From Anaerolineales bacterium (GTDB lineage: Bacteria; Chloroflexota; Anaerolineae; Anaerolineales; Villigracilaceae): 47,585 nucleotides of DNA. The notes below the pieces were generated by a model. That model ran no database searches. It saw nothing but the letters and a program-made list of their open reading frames with translations, and was not told where the DNA came from. Positions 16,315 to 24,287 of this stretch are shown here, in pieces. A program made the translations under genes and the position numbers. The number at the start of each line of letters is the position of its first letter. The first letter of the stretch is position 1. Where the stretch lies: positions 1 through 47,585 of the forward strand of contig JAFGSI010000068.1 in assembly GCA_016934715.1 (NCBI GenBank), in the 5' to 3' direction.

Positions 16315-18339
16315 TCAAGAATGCAACTCTTCCCATTCACCCAGCAGGGCATCCATCTCGGCCTGGACCCGGGCATAGTCCTTGCCCAACTGGGCGACCC
16401 GCGCCGGGTCATCCGGTGGATTCTCAAGCCGGGCGCCAATATCAGCCAGTTCGGCCTCCAGGCTGGCGATCTTGTTCTCCAGTTCCTGGATCCGTGCGCG
16501 GCGGCGGCGTTCGACCTTGACAGACTGATTGGATTCCCGCCGGCGGGACCTCTGTGCGCCCTCCCCAGTCTCCAGGCCGCGGGCCCCGTCCGCCATCCCT
16601 GTCGACCGTAAAGCCGCCAGGCGCTCGCGCTCTTCCTTGCGCTGGCTATAGGTCCCTTCGAAGACATCCAGGCTGGATTCGTCGGGATCGATCTCCCAGA
16701 TCTGGGTGCCGAGGGCGTCGATCAGGTAACGATCGTGGGTCACCAGCAGGATCGTCCCGGAGTAGTCGTCGAGCACGGCCTGCAGGATCTCCTGCGAGGG
16801 AATGTCGAGGTGGTTGGTCGGCTCATCCAGCAGCAGCAGGTTGGTGTCCTGCAGGGCCAGCTTGGCCAGGGCCAGGCGGCCGCGCTCCCCACCGGAGAGC
16901 ATCTCGACCTTTTTGTAGACATCGTCGCCGGAGAAGACGAACTTGCCCAGGTAATCGCGGATCTGACCGGGCAGCCAGTTGGGCATGATGGCATCGATCT
17001 CCTGTAGCAGGGTCTTGTCTGGATCGAGGCCCTCATGGGCCTGGGCAAAGTATCCCACCTGCAGCGAGGCACCCAGAGCTAATTCACCGGCCAGGGGCGG
17101 AGTCTGGCCCAGGATAGTTTTGAGGAAGGTTGTCTTGCCGGCCCCGTTGGGACCGATCAGGGCAGCGCATTCCCGGCGCCGCAGAAGGATGTCGGGGGCA
17201 GCAAACAGCAGACGGCCGGGGTAGCCGATCTGCAGATCGCGACTGCGGATGACCAATTCCCCCGAGCGGCCGCCGCTGCGCAGGTTGAGGTGCAACCGCG
17301 GCAGCGTCCGGACCGGGGAGCGGAGTGCCCGCACCCGCCGTTCGGCCTCCTCGACCCCGAACGGCGAAGTGGCGACGTTCACATCTTCCGCAGTCTCACT
17401 CCACTTCTGGTTGACGACCGTCTCGAAGCCGACCTGCTCGATGGCCTGGACGATGCGGCTCAGGCGGCGCAGGCGGCCCTTGGCCTGGTTGACGTTCTGT
17501 CCGGAGATATTCTTCTTGATGTACTCGACATCCTTGAGCAATTTGGCCTTCTCAGTTGCGAAGGTTTCCTGGCGGCGATCGGCGCGGATCTGGCGTTCGT
17601 GCAGGTAGGCGGTATAGTTACCCGGGTAGCTCTCCAGCCCGGCCAGGGTCATCTCGAGGATGCCAGTACAGACAGAATCGAGGAAATAACGGTCATGAGA
17701 GACGATCAGGGCCGCGCCCGGCCACTGGCCGAGGTAGCCCTCAAGCCACTCGACGGCGGCGATGTCAAGGTGGTTGGTCGGCTCGTCGAGCAACAACAGG
17801 TCGGGGTCGGAAAGCAGCAGGTGGGCCAGATAGGCCCGTGTCCGCTGCCCGCCGGAGAGGTGCTCGAGCGGCAGGTGGAAGTCTTCTGCCAAAAAACCGA
17901 GACCGGTCAGAACCTGCTTGATGCGGGTGGAGTAGGTGTACCCGCCGTCGCGCTCGAAAGCCTCCTGAAGCTTGCCATAGCGTTCCATGACCGGGCGGGC
18001 TTTTTCCGGGTCGGCCATCTGCTCTTCAAGCGAATGGAGTTCCTCCTGGCGCTTCTGCAGCCCGGCAAATGGGGCCAGGCAGGCGTCCCAGACAGTTCCG
18101 CCCATCTCAAACTCGGCCTCCTGCGGCAGGTAACCGGGGCGCAGGTTGCGGGCGCGTGCCACTGTCCCGCCAGAGGCTTCCTCCAGGCCAAGCAGGATGC
18201 GCAGCAAGGTCGTCTTACCGATCCCATTCGGCCCGACCAGGGCCAGGCGCGAACCTCTGGCGAGGCCAAATGAGACACCGGAGAACAGGTCGACTGGACC
18301 AAAGGATTTGGAAAGATTGGATGCGGTGATGAGGGACAT
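16315..18339 (-). CDS. ABC-F family ATPase (Uup/EttA-type)
   Basis: A 674-residue soluble protein with two ABC ATPase domains and no membrane segment. NBD1 has Walker A GPNGIGKTT at 36-44, signature LSGGQRTR and Walker B LLLDEPTNHLD. A charged linker with the VEYIKKNISGQ segment (the P-site tRNA interaction motif region) follows. NBD2 has GPNGAGKTT, LSGGERGRLAL and LLLDEPTNHLD. The C-terminus ends in a coiled coil (about 615-674, QELENKIASLEAEL). ABC-F proteins act on ribosomes, in translation rescue or antibiotic protection; the coiled-coil tail resembles Uup. The start MSLITASNLSKSFG is chosen by family match; an ATG nine codons earlier is also in frame. No leader regulation of antibiotic-resistance type was recognised. 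Confidence 0.88.
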   Translation of the reverse strand: MSLITASNLSKSFGPVDLFSGVSFGLARGSRLALVGPNGIGKTTLLRILLGLEEASGGTVARARNLRPGYLPQEAEFEMGGTVWDACLAPFAGLQKRQEELHSLEEQMADPEKARPVMERYGKLQEAFERDGGYTYSTRIKQVLTGLGFLAEDFHLPLEHLSGGQRTRAYLAHLLLSDPDLLLLDEPTNHLDIAAVEWLEGYLGQWPGAALIVSHDRYFLDSVCTGILEMTLAGLESYPGNYTAYLHERQIRADRRQETFATEKAKLLKDVEYIKKNISGQNVNQAKGRLRRLSRIVQAIEQVGFETVVNQKWSETAEDVNVATSPFGVEEAERRVRALRSPVRTLPRLHLNLRSGGRSGELVIRSRDLQIGYPGRLLFAAPDILLRRRECAALIGPNGAGKTTFLKTILGQTPPLAGELALGASLQVGYFAQAHEGLDPDKTLLQEIDAIMPNWLPGQIRDYLGKFVFSGDDVYKKVEMLSGGERGRLALAKLALQDTNLLLLDEPTNHLDIPSQEILQAVLDDYSGTILLVTHDRYLIDALGTQIWEIDPDESSLDVFEGTYSQRKEERERLAALRSTGMADGARGLETGEGAQRSRRRESNQSVKVERRRRARIQELENKIASLEAELADIGARLENPPDDPARVAQLGKDYARVQAEMDALLGEWEELHS

Positions 18340-18412
18340 TGGAGAAGGACAAAGGAAAGGGATCACCCAGACGGACTTCCGGGGTCTGCCACCAACGTGA
18401 AGCGCACAGTCA

Positions 18413-18559
18413 TCAGAACGTCCGAATTATAAAGCAAATCGTCAAGGAGAGGCAAAAACAACCCGAATCCCGTGCCTGGGTTTGGAAAATCGCTGCGGCC
18501 TCTGCCAGGACAGGGACACGCAGGACCAGGCGTTCGGTTTCGAACCGTTGGGTGGTTTG
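18413..18559 (-). pseudogene. N-terminal remnant of a RimJ/RimL-type GNAT acetyltransferase
   Basis: In one minus-strand frame the peptide TTQRFETERLVLRVPVLA followed by EAAAIFQTQARD is a typical N-terminus of RimJ/RimL-type GNAT enzymes (ETERLxLR motif). The expected start codon position reads CAA, and after about 30 residues the similarity ends and the frame stops at 18413. The rest of the acetyltransferase is missing, so this is a fossil fragment. Recognised by motif only. Confidence 0.5.
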
Positions 18560-18679
18560 ACGACCGTCCCGTCAAGGCCCAAGAATGCAATCCTGGATCC
18601 AGGCCAACGCGGATCTTGGCCAGGGGAGCCATCTGTTCGGTGCTGCCCGCGCTCCTCGCAGTCACCGCCCAGGAAGTTC

Positions 18680-19018
18680 AGGGCTGGAAGGCGGTGGTGG
18701 GAGGGAAATCCTCGGCCCGCACAAAGGAAAGGGTCCCGGTCGTAAAGAGGAACTGAACCTGCAGGTCGCGCGTTAATACGAAATGCTCATACTTCTTCCG
18801 CCGTCCAAGGTTACGAATCCCGCCACGACCTTTGCGAGTGATCCGATTTTTTCTTGTCGAGGATCGCAAACCACATCGCCCGGATGGCATCGGGAGAAGC
18901 AAAGATCTGCTGGCAGTTGCCGAATTCGCTCGAGCCACCGCGCAGGCGGACCGGTGCGAGCAACCTCAGGTCGGGAAGGGTTGTCCCGTGGGCGACCAGG
19001 CCGTGCCAGCAGGGGCAT
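18680..19018 (-). pseudogene. Possible decayed gene downstream of proC
   Basis: Two minus-strand frames each give protein-like sequence over part of this interval. One (about 18840-19015) contains SSEFGNCQQIFASPDAIRAM and AILDKKK, then stops. Another (about 18680-18840) contains KYEHFVLTRDLQVQFLFTTG and ends TTAFQP. A frameshift between them would explain the pattern. A third frame starts with an ATG at 19018, two bases past the proC stop, and is open for 81 codons to 18773, but its sequence is less protein-like. I cannot name a family. Confidence 0.25.
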
Positions 19019-19019
19019 C

Positions 19020-19886
19020 CTAATTCCCTTCGTCCGTGTGCCCCTCCGGGATGTGGACCGGTTTCTCGCGACCCAGTTCGAGCGAGCGCTGGTAGGCTGC
19101 CCAGATGGCACGCGAGATCGAGGTTCGGAAACCGGCCTTCTCCAAGTAGTAGAGCGCCTCAGCAGTCGTCCCGCCGGGCGAGGTGACCTGGTTGCGCAGC
19201 GCCGCCACGTGGACGGCTCCCTTCTGGTTGATGGCCTGGAAGTAGTCCACCGAGCCGCGCAGGGTCTGAACGACAAGCTGTTCAGCGATGTGGCGCGAGA
19301 AGCCCATATGCACCCCGGCGTCGATCATCGCTTCCATGAAAATGAAGACATAAGCCGGACCGGTGCCGGAAAGGGCAGTGGCCATATCAAGGTAGTTCTC
19401 GCGGCTGACCATGACCTGTTCGCCAAGGGCACCCAGGATGGTGCTGGCCATGCCGCGTTGCTCTTCGCTGACCGCCGGGGCCGGGATCCAGACCGTGATC
19501 CCCTCCCCGATCTGGGCCGGCGTGTTGGGCATCGAGCGGACGACGGCCTTGTGTCCCAACGTGCCGGCGATCTTGGTCATCGGGGCCCCGGCGACGATCG
19601 ACAGGACCAGCGCCCCGGAGGGGATCGACCCCTTAAGCCCCTGCAGGACCTCGGTCAGGAATTGCGGCTTGACCGACAGGACTACCACGTCGGCCTGGGA
19701 GGCAACCTGATTGTTGTCAGTGTACGGCCGGACGCCATAGCGTTCCTGGAGTTCGGTGCCCCGTTCCGGACGGACGTCCGCCGCCAGCAGGTTGCCAGGC
19801 TGGGCCAAGCCCTGGCGCAGCAGGCCGGCGATCATGGCCTCGGCCATGGCCCCCGATCCGATAAAGGCGATCTTCTTGTCAAGCAT
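19020..19886 (-). CDS. proC: Pyrroline-5-carboxylate reductase
   Basis: A 288-residue enzyme that reduces 1-pyrroline-5-carboxylate to proline with NAD(P)H, the last step of proline synthesis. The N-terminal Rossmann fold begins IAFIGSGAMAEAMIAGL (about 5-21). VVLSVKPQ and the VRSMPNTPAQIGEG segment are family hallmarks. The C-terminal dimerisation domain has the signature ALSGTGPAYVF and SPGGTTAEALYYLE. Length is normal apart from a 15-residue polar extension at the end. The start at 19886 is preceded by GAGGAGGAG; an in-frame codon nine residues earlier lacks a ribosome-binding site. It follows ruvA on the same strand with a 68-bp gap. Confidence 0.95.
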   Translation of the reverse strand: MLDKKIAFIGSGAMAEAMIAGLLRQGLAQPGNLLAADVRPERGTELQERYGVRPYTDNNQVASQADVVVLSVKPQFLTEVLQGLKGSIPSGALVLSIVAGAPMTKIAGTLGHKAVVRSMPNTPAQIGEGITVWIPAPAVSEEQRGMASTILGALGEQVMVSRENYLDMATALSGTGPAYVFIFMEAMIDAGVHMGFSRHIAEQLVVQTLRGSVDYFQAINQKGAVHVAALRNQVTSPGGTTAEALYYLEKAGFRTSISRAIWAAYQRSLELGREKPVHIPEGHTDEGN

Positions 19887-19954
19887 CTCTCTCCTCCTCA
19901 ACTTCTTAAACACTGTCCCCGCTTTGGCGGAGCGGGGAGCAGGTCACTTCTACA

Positions 19955-20536
19955 TCATTTCCCGGTGAACTGCTGCAGCGCCAGCCGCAGGCGCTCCTCG
20001 ACATCATCGGGCGCATCCCTCGGAATGGCCTGGATGGCTGCCTGGGCCTCGACGACCGAGTAGCCCAGGGCCGTCAGGGCGGCCAGGACCTCCGAATCGG
20101 CGTCCGTCATCGCCGCCACAGCCTGCAGGGCATCGACCGGCTTGAGCCGGTCATGCAAGTACAGGACGATCTTCTGGGCAGTCTTCTTCCCCACTCCCGG
20201 GACACGTCCCAGCAGTTCGGGCTCGTCCCCGAAGACGGCCCGCTGGATAATCTCCGCCGATGCCCCCGACATGACCGCCAGCGCCGTGCGCGGCCCGACC
20301 CCATCGGTGCCGAGCAGCATGATAAACAGATCGCGATCAGCCTGGGTTTCGAAGCCGTACAGGGTCCAGGCGTCCTCGCGCACGACCAGGTGGGTGTAGA
20401 ACAGCACCGGCGCACCGACCTGCATCCGGGCCCGGGAGGGAGCCGGGAGGAAGACCCGCCGCCCAATCCCGCCGGTCTCGACGATCACGGCGTTGTCTTC
20501 GATCAGGGTGATTTCACCACGCAGAGTAGCGATCAT
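19955..20536 (-). CDS. ruvA: Holliday junction DNA helicase subunit RuvA
   Basis: A 193-residue RuvA, which binds Holliday junctions as a tetramer and loads the RuvB motor. Domain I (OB fold, 1-63) starts MIATLRGEITLIEDN. Domain II carries tandem helix-hairpin-helix motifs: LLGTDGVGPRTALAVMSG (about 73-90) and LLGRVPGVGKKTAQKIV (about 107-123). Domain III is the small three-helix RuvB-binding domain (about 145-193). Length is typical. It is downstream of ruvC on the same strand with a 161-bp gap that shows nothing clear; ruvB is not in this window. Confidence 0.96.
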   Translation of the reverse strand: MIATLRGEITLIEDNAVIVETGGIGRRVFLPAPSRARMQVGAPVLFYTHLVVREDAWTLYGFETQADRDLFIMLLGTDGVGPRTALAVMSGASAEIIQRAVFGDEPELLGRVPGVGKKTAQKIVLYLHDRLKPVDALQAVAAMTDADSEVLAALTALGYSVVEAQAAIQAIPRDAPDDVEERLRLALQQFTGK

Positions 20537-20697
20537 CTTTCACCATCCATGCATCAAGGGAGATTCCAGATCCGCAGGTCGTCCCAAGAAACCCGTGCAG
20601 GCGGGTCGTTGAAATCTCTGGAGAACAGCTGCTGGCCTGCTCGAAAAAGGGGGCCAAAAAGCTTCGCAAGCCGTTCTTTCAAGGTTGGCATCCCCGG

Positions 20698-21177
20698 CTA
20701 ATACCTTCGCGTGTTCAGGTGGGTGATCGCCACCGCCAGGGCATCGGCGGCGTCATCGGGCTTGGGCAACTCGGGCAGGACCAGCAGGGTGCGAACCATC
20801 TCCTGGACCTGGCGCTTGCCCGCCGACCCGTAGCCGGCCACCGCCTGCTTGACCTCGTTGGGCGTGTACTCGAAGGCCTCCAGCCCGGCCTCGGCGATCG
20901 CCAGCAGAACCACCCCGCGCGCCTGCCCGACGGCAGTGGCCGTCGAAACGTTGCGCTGGAAGAACAACTTCTCCACCGCACACGATTCCGGGCGGTGGAG
21001 AAGCAGGATTTCGGTCAAACGATGGTAGAGCAGGGCAAGCCGCCGATGGGCCGGCAGCCCGGCCGGGGTCTGGATGATGCCGTATTCGACCGATGCCAGG
21101 CTCCCGTCGGGGAGGTCGCGCACCACTCCGTAACCGGTGGTGGCAGTCCCGGGGTCGATGCCCAGCACCAGCGCCAT
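20698..21177 (-). CDS. ruvC: Crossover junction endodeoxyribonuclease RuvC
   Basis: A 159-residue Holliday-junction resolvase that cuts junctions symmetrically within the RuvABC complex. The four catalytic acids are in place: D8 in LGIDPGTATTGYG, E69 in CAVEKLFF, and D142 and D145 in DDAADALAVAITH. The FFQRNVSTATAVGQARG segment matches the family's DNA-binding loop. The start ATG lies one base past the stop of yebC (ending 21179), so the two are tightly coupled. Confidence 0.96.
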   Translation of the reverse strand: MALVLGIDPGTATTGYGVVRDLPDGSLASVEYGIIQTPAGLPAHRRLALLYHRLTEILLLHRPESCAVEKLFFQRNVSTATAVGQARGVVLLAIAEAGLEAFEYTPNEVKQAVAGYGSAGKRQVQEMVRTLLVLPELPKPDDAADALAVAITHLNTRRY

Positions 21178-21178
21178 C

Positions 21179-21934
21179 CTACTCGGCCTCGAGTTTCTCC
21201 CAGACCTCGTCGGAGACTTTCAGGTTGTGAAAGACATCCTGGACATCGTCGAGCTCTTCGAGGGCCTCGACGACCTTCAAGACCTGCACGGTCTGATCGA
21301 GGGACAACTCCACGTCCTGCTTGGCGATCATGCGCAGGCCGGCTTCCTCGACCTGCACGCCAGCGGCGCGCAGTTTGTCGCCGATCGCCTTGAAGGCCTC
21401 GACCGGAGCGATGATCTCGATGTCTTCGCCTTCCTGGGTGACATCATCGGCCCCGGCCTCCAGGGCCAGTTCGAAGGCCTTGTCAAAGTCGAGCAGCGCA
21501 ACCGGGAAGCCGAAGACAGCCTTGCGGTCGAACTGCCAGCCGACCGCCCCGACTTCGGCCATGTTCCCGCCGGCCCGGCTGAGGTGATGGCGGATCTCGG
21601 CCACCGCCCGGTTGCGGTTGTCGGTGACGCAGTCGATCATGAAGGCCACGCCGTGGGGTCCATACCCTTCGTACACGACCTGCTCGATGGTGCCGCCTTC
21701 CTTATCATCGCCGGTGCCACGCTTGATGGCGCGTTCGATATTGTCCTTGGGCATGTTGCCGGCACGAGCCTTGTCGATCGCCAGAGCCAGGCGGACGTTG
21801 GTACCCGGGTCGCCGCCGCCGTCCCGTGCCGCCATGACGATTTCACGCGCCAGGCGGGTAAAGATCGCGCCGCGCTTGGCATCCTGTGCGCCCTTCTTTC
21901 GGCGGATGGTAGCCCAGTGGCTGTGTCCAGACAT
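21179..21934 (-). CDS. yebC: YebC/PmpR family protein
   Basis: A 251-residue protein starting MSGHSHWATIRRKKGAQDAK, the unmistakable YebC N-terminus, with GGGDPGTNVRLA and MPKDNIERAIKRGTG further on. The family was first described as DNA-binding regulators (PmpR); more recent work on YebC-type proteins ties them to translation of difficult sequences such as proline stretches. Which role applies here is not known. Adjacent ruvC is its classical neighbour. The start is unambiguous and a GGAG-like site precedes it. Confidence 0.95.
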   Translation of the reverse strand: MSGHSHWATIRRKKGAQDAKRGAIFTRLAREIVMAARDGGGDPGTNVRLALAIDKARAGNMPKDNIERAIKRGTGDDKEGGTIEQVVYEGYGPHGVAFMIDCVTDNRNRAVAEIRHHLSRAGGNMAEVGAVGWQFDRKAVFGFPVALLDFDKAFELALEAGADDVTQEGEDIEIIAPVEAFKAIGDKLRAAGVQVEEAGLRMIAKQDVELSLDQTVQVLKVVEALEELDDVQDVFHNLKVSDEVWEKLEAE

Positions 21935-22000
21935 AGACGTTCTCCTTCTAAACCACGAGTGGGAATTTTCGAGTAGCCTGCGGATTATACCATAGCGGCA

Positions 22001-22843
22001 TTATTCGACAAAGAAGCCAACCGCCATCGCCCTGGGCCCGGCGTGGACGACGATCGCCGGAGGCAGCTCATAGACTGGAATGTCCATCCGCAGGTCCAGG
22101 GCGAACCTCAGGTCGTAAGCCAGGGCTTCGGCGTCTTCGGATGCCTCGGCGTGCATGACACTCAGGCGGGCATCAGCCGACCTGGGGCACTGCTCAACGA
22201 CGATTGCAGCCAGGCGGGCCAGGGCACGCTTCTTGGTGCGCTGCTGCTCGAAGGGTTCGACCTGTCCAGCGCGGATGGTCAGGATCGGCTTGACCTGCAG
22301 CATCTCGCCCAGCAGAGCCCTGGCCCCGCCGATTCGGCCGCCCTTCTGAAGATACTCGAGCGTATCCACCAGGAAGTAGGTCCGGCCGCGGGGGACCAGT
22401 TCTTCCAGACGCTGCACAATCGCATCGGCGTCCGCGCCCTCTTTCGCCCAACCATCGGCCGCCAGGACCAACCCGCCCAGGTTGCCGGCGATGCTCAGCG
22501 AATCGACGATCCGCACATCCAGGCCGGGAAAATCCTGGGCCGCGACGGTCGCCGCTCGCACCGTCCCGCTGACTTTAGCCGAAGGGGCCACCACGACCAC
22601 ACTCTCGCCGCGCTTCAGCGCCTGCTCAAAGATCGGGGCATACAGCGCCGGGGACGGCGCGGCCGTCTGGGGCAGCCCGGATGCAGCCCGAAGTTTTTTC
22701 ATGAAAGTGGCCGTGTCCAGTTCGGTGTCATCACGGTAGGAATCCTCGCCGAAAACGACAATCTGCGGGATCAGCGGAATGCCCAGCCGCGTGGTGGTCT
22801 CGCGCGGCAGACCGGCAGTGGTATCAGCAACAACAATGGTCAT
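22001..22843 (-). CDS. DegV family fatty-acid-binding protein
   Basis: A 280-residue DegV-family protein. The N-terminal domain begins TIVVADTTAGLP, with the family's DxTxxL pattern that contacts the lipid carboxylate. A middle part has SAKVSGTVRAAT, and the C-terminal part has FLVDTLEYLQKGGRIGG and LLQVKPIL-like sequence (LGEMLQVKPILTI), all characteristic. FakB-type members present fatty acids to the kinase FakA; no fakA gene is nearby. The start at 22843 has GGAGG five bases upstream; a codon five residues earlier lacks this. It is a single gene between yebC and a small unknown gene. Confidence 0.92.
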   Translation of the reverse strand: MTIVVADTTAGLPRETTTRLGIPLIPQIVVFGEDSYRDDTELDTATFMKKLRAASGLPQTAAPSPALYAPIFEQALKRGESVVVVAPSAKVSGTVRAATVAAQDFPGLDVRIVDSLSIAGNLGGLVLAADGWAKEGADADAIVQRLEELVPRGRTYFLVDTLEYLQKGGRIGGARALLGEMLQVKPILTIRAGQVEPFEQQRTKKRALARLAAIVVEQCPRSADARLSVMHAEASEDAEALAYDLRFALDLRMDIPVYELPPAIVVHAGPRAMAVGFFVE

Positions 22844-22871
22844 CACAGCCTCCGTCACTTCTTATCCGAAT

Positions 22872-23126
22872 TCAATCCCCGGAAAGCAACGCCGTTACTC
22901 TTCCGGCTATGTCTTCATCCTCCAGGAATGCGATCGCCTCGATGAAATCCTGCGGCGCACCGCCGGCCCGCATCTCCTCGATGAGATTTCGCAGCAGGGG
23001 CAGACGGGCATTGTGGGGCAGGTGCAGGAGCAGCAACAGGCGCTGGCGGACGGTTGGATCCTCGCAGGCAACCAGGATCAACTTAATGAAAGTATCGTGA
23101 TCAGCAGCAGATCGGGCAGGTTTCAA
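22872..23126 (-). CDS. Small helical protein, unknown function
   Basis: An 84-residue protein read from a TTG with GAGG five bases upstream. It is predicted all-helical, with HDTFIKLILVACEDPTVRQRLL, a leucine-rich stretch and an acidic segment FLEDEDIAGRVTALL. No family recognised. It fits between the YghO-like gene and degV on the same strand without overlap, with codon use like its neighbours, which supports a real gene. Confidence 0.5.
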   Translation of the reverse strand: MKPARSAADHDTFIKLILVACEDPTVRQRLLLLLHLPHNARLPLLRNLIEEMRAGGAPQDFIEAIAFLEDEDIAGRVTALLSGD

Positions 23127-23141
23127 TCCAACCTCGCCCGA

Positions 23142-24269
23142 TCATAGATCCCGGGTATAAACCCGGTGCTTCTTGCAAAAAACAACCCCGAAGTTAGCGA
23201 TCTCGCGCAGCATATTGTCGTTGGTCGTGTCGATCTGGACGAAATCGCCCACCCGGTACTGGAGCTTGCCCAACAGGGTCTTGGCAATTTCAGCGGCCAG
23301 GATGGCCGACCCGCCCAGGCCGCGGTACTCTTCCTTCAGCCCGATCCCATTCAGATTCACCCAGTCGGTGCGCCGGAACTCCCGTAGCAGGACGATCCAA
23401 CCCAGTGGGAACAATCGCCCCCGGGTCTTCTGGATCGCCGCTGAAACATCAGGATAGGCCATGATGAATCCAACAACTTCATCTTCCTTCATCACCAGCT
23501 TGACCAGTTCGGGGTCGGCGAAAGACTGCAGCATTTTTCCCATTTCGGCCAGGTCGGCATCGTCGATGGGAATATTGTCACGCACCCCGCTGATGGAGGC
23601 ATTATACAATTCCTTGAGGTGAGGAAACAGCCCGCGTAATTCCCGCCGGGAGTGATAATTGACGACCCGCAGCCCGCGCCGGGCTGCGACCCGCTCTGCC
23701 AGTTCACGCACCCGCTCCGGGAAAACCGCTGTCGCACGCCGCAGGTAACCGGACAGGTATTCGTGATGGGGGCGAAAACCGGCGGCCTCGACCAGACCGG
23801 GGTAATAGGGTGGGTTGTAGGCGACCCCGAAGGCAGGACGATATTCAAAACCCTCGACAAGCAGACCCCGGCCTTCCAGGGGGGTAAACCCGCGCGGCCC
23901 GATCACGCGAACCAGGCCGCGCCCCCGGGCCCATTCGAAAGCCGATTCAAAGAGAGCCTGCGAGGCGGCAGGATCGTTTTCGCATTCGAACCAGTTGAAA
24001 AAAGCGGTTTTCGAGTGATAATACTCGTTGTAGCGACGGTTGTCCATGACGACGATCCGCCCCAGCGGCTGGCGACGATCCCCGTAAGCCAGGAAAAAGG
24101 CCGCCTGCGCATAGCGGTAGAAGGGATGTTTTTTCGGATTGAGCAACGCCCTGCTGTCCATCGCCAGCGGCGGAACCCAGAGAGGGTCATCCCGGTAGAT
24201 CCGGAATGGCAGGTCGAGCAGATCCTTCACCTGGCGGCGGTTAGCGAGGTCAATCTGGATGACGTTCAT
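23142..24269 (-). CDS. YghO-like GNAT-fold protein, copy 2
   Basis: A 375-residue protein of the same family as the genes at 6056 and 24288. Landmarks: DDPLWVPPLAMDSRALLNPKKHPFYRYAQAAFFLA is the family N-terminal block (about 28-62), followed by GRIVVMDNRRYNEYYHSKTAFFNWFECE and GLLVEGFEYRPAF. The acetyltransferase half has GRLFPLGW and GLGGSAILAAEIAK (probable acyl-CoA loop, about 320). It lies 18 bp downstream of copy 3, in tandem, so probably co-transcribed. Substrate unknown. Confidence 0.8.
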   Translation of the reverse strand: MNVIQIDLANRRQVKDLLDLPFRIYRDDPLWVPPLAMDSRALLNPKKHPFYRYAQAAFFLAYGDRRQPLGRIVVMDNRRYNEYYHSKTAFFNWFECENDPAASQALFESAFEWARGRGLVRVIGPRGFTPLEGRGLLVEGFEYRPAFGVAYNPPYYPGLVEAAGFRPHHEYLSGYLRRATAVFPERVRELAERVAARRGLRVVNYHSRRELRGLFPHLKELYNASISGVRDNIPIDDADLAEMGKMLQSFADPELVKLVMKEDEVVGFIMAYPDVSAAIQKTRGRLFPLGWIVLLREFRRTDWVNLNGIGLKEEYRGLGGSAILAAEIAKTLLGKLQYRVGDFVQIDTTNDNMLREIANFGVVFCKKHRVYTRDL

Positions 24270-24287
24270 CGGTTGTCCCTGCTCCCA

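Larger units (their letters stand above)
18340..19019. other. 680-bp stretch without an intact gene; decayed sequence
   Basis: Between the ABC-F gene and proC no intact gene was recognised. It holds short, protein-like but broken frames on the minus strand, listed separately, and no convincing promoter, RNA gene or repeat. Confidence 0.6.

Noticed and set aside
18783-18830. Plus-strand peptide starting MLILLPPSK, like the start of YaaA-family proteins
   Set aside because: Only about nine residues match; the rest of the frame shows nothing of YaaA.
20537-20697. The 161-bp gap between ruvC and ruvA as a possible small gene or regulatory RNA
   Set aside because: No frame with a plausible start and no clear hairpin or promoter.
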